Source: Synergistaceae bacterium
Lineage (GTDB): Bacteria; Synergistota; Synergistia; Synergistales; Synergistaceae
DNA length: 5,934 nucleotides
Assembly (NCBI GenBank): GCA_031290815.1
Contig: JAISLO010000103.1
Coordinates: forward strand, 1-5,934
Reading direction: 5' to 3'
The translations under genes were made by a program, and so were the position numbers. The notes below the pieces were generated by a model that saw only the letters and a program-made list of their open reading frames with translations, made no database searches and was not told where the DNA came from. Below are positions 5,655 through 5,934 of this stretch, piece after piece. Within the stretch, counting starts at the first letter, position 1; every line of letters begins with the position of its first letter.

Positions 5655-5670
5655 GGAAAAATTATATGAT
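5643..5670 (+). promoter_or_regulatory. Candidate promoter for the cupin gene
   Basis: TTCAAA (5643-5648; 4 of 6 to TTGACA) and TATGAT (5665-5670; 5 of 6 to TATAAT) are 16 bases apart, straddling the end of the permease gene. Transcription would begin near 5677, giving a leader of about 108 bases whose hairpin starts roughly ten bases in. Called by eye; co-transcription with the ABC genes is the alternative. Confidence 0.38.
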
Positions 5671-5685
5671 TCAAGGCTGATTAAA

Positions 5686-5751
5686 ACGCCGGAGGCTTGA
5701 TTTGTTTCGCTTCATAGATTGTTGACCGCCTGCTTGAAATCGAGCCGGCGT
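5686..5751 (+). promoter_or_regulatory. Long imperfect hairpin in the leader of the cupin gene
   Basis: ACGCCGG (5686-5692) pairs with CCGGCGT (5745-5751), and CTTGATTT (5696-5703) pairs with AAATCGAG (5737-5744) through seven Watson-Crick pairs and one G-U. Together they make a 15-pair stem with a 3-base bulge (AGG, 5693-5695) and a 33-base loop. Nine consecutive A residues (5759-5767) and then the ribosome binding site follow. There is no U-tract on the + strand, so it is not a standard terminator of the ABC genes. On the minus strand only TTTT follows, and no leftward gene is present to use it. It may be a regulatory or stabilising 5' leader structure; no known riboswitch class is recognised. 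Confidence 0.5.
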
Positions 5752-5784
5752 AAGACTGAAAAAAAAATAAGAAGGTGATCTGTT

Positions 5785-5934
5785 ATGAGGGAGTACAACT
5801 ACGGCAAGATCGCGGATCTCGAAACTCTCGACGCTTCAGCGCTGGCGCCGAACGTGACAAAGCGCAACATCTTCGGGCCGGATGCGTTCTGGGATGACTA
5901 CGTAATGAGGCACTTCGTGCTTCCGGAGGGCGCC
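5785..5934 (+). CDS. Cupin-type protein, N-terminal part (partial)
   Basis: Fifty codons are visible before the window ends. The ATG follows GAAGGTGATC (5771-5780), a strong match to the 16S anti-Shine-Dalgarno sequence. Residues 27-50 contain RNIFGPDAFWDDYVMRHF followed by VLPEGA. This resembles the first strands of small cupin-fold proteins, in which a RHFVLPEGA-type strand precedes the metal-binding H-x-H motif. The histidine motif would lie just beyond the window, so metal binding and activity cannot be assessed. The preceding residues are hydrophilic with no signal peptide, so it is probably cytoplasmic. It lies 130 bases after the permease, behind its own candidate promoter and hairpin, so membership of the ABC operon is uncertain. 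Confidence 0.65.
   Translation, partial: MREYNYGKIADLETLDASALAPNVTKRNIFGPDAFWDDYVMRHFVLPEGA

Noticed and set aside
5722..5727. TTGACC as a -35 box for the cupin gene
   Set aside because: The sequence 16-18 bases downstream is CCGGCG-like, with no resemblance to a -10 box.

Overview
The window looks like chromosomal DNA of a Gram-negative-type anaerobe, most probably from the phylum Synergistota. This is an inference. It rests on the moderately GC-rich coding sequence that still uses AGG/AGA arginine and ATA isoleucine codons freely, on the strong GGAGG/GAGGTGA-type ribosome binding sites, and on the gene content: amino-acid/organic-acid secondary transport, a TAXI binding protein, and prepilin-like proteins. 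There is no rRNA, tRNA, CRISPR array, insertion sequence or phage gene in the window. All substantial genes except the first run on the + strand.

Layout. Positions 253-1 (minus strand) hold the N-terminal 84 codons of a protein resembling the AlaX/alanyl-tRNA editing family. An AT-rich divergent intergenic region (254-397) separates it from two overlapping small genes, 398-781 and 778-1326. Both encode single-pass prepilin-like proteins with type IV N-terminal methylation-type leaders, PilV/GspI-like and PilX/GspK-like. A 96-bp gap follows, with a -10-like box and a small inverted repeat that places the ribosome binding site in its loop. It leads into a GltS-family sodium/glutamate symporter (1423-2721). 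Eighteen bases after that begins a TAXI-type TRAP solute-binding protein (2740-3690). After a 189-bp spacer comes an ABC importer pair of the iron-siderophore/haem/cobalamin class: the ATPase (3880-4695) and, overlapping by ATGA, the FecCD/BtuC permease (4692-5654). A 130-bp leader containing a long imperfect hairpin then precedes the start of a cupin-type protein (5785 to the window edge).

How the genes work together. The clearest functional unit is the gltS-TAXI pair. TAXI proteins normally deliver substrate to DctQM-type TRAP membrane subunits, yet none is encoded here and the only partner membrane protein is GltS-like. The TAXI protein has a hydrophobic N-terminus without a convincing signal peptidase site, so it may be membrane-tethered. 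The simplest reading is a two-gene, binding-protein-dependent secondary transporter for glutamate or a related dicarboxylate. This is the most interesting hypothesis in the window. The ABC pair lacks a binding-protein gene in the window and has no visible ribosome binding site for its first gene. A 15-codon TTG-initiated reading frame whose stop overlaps the ATPase start could supply translation by coupling.
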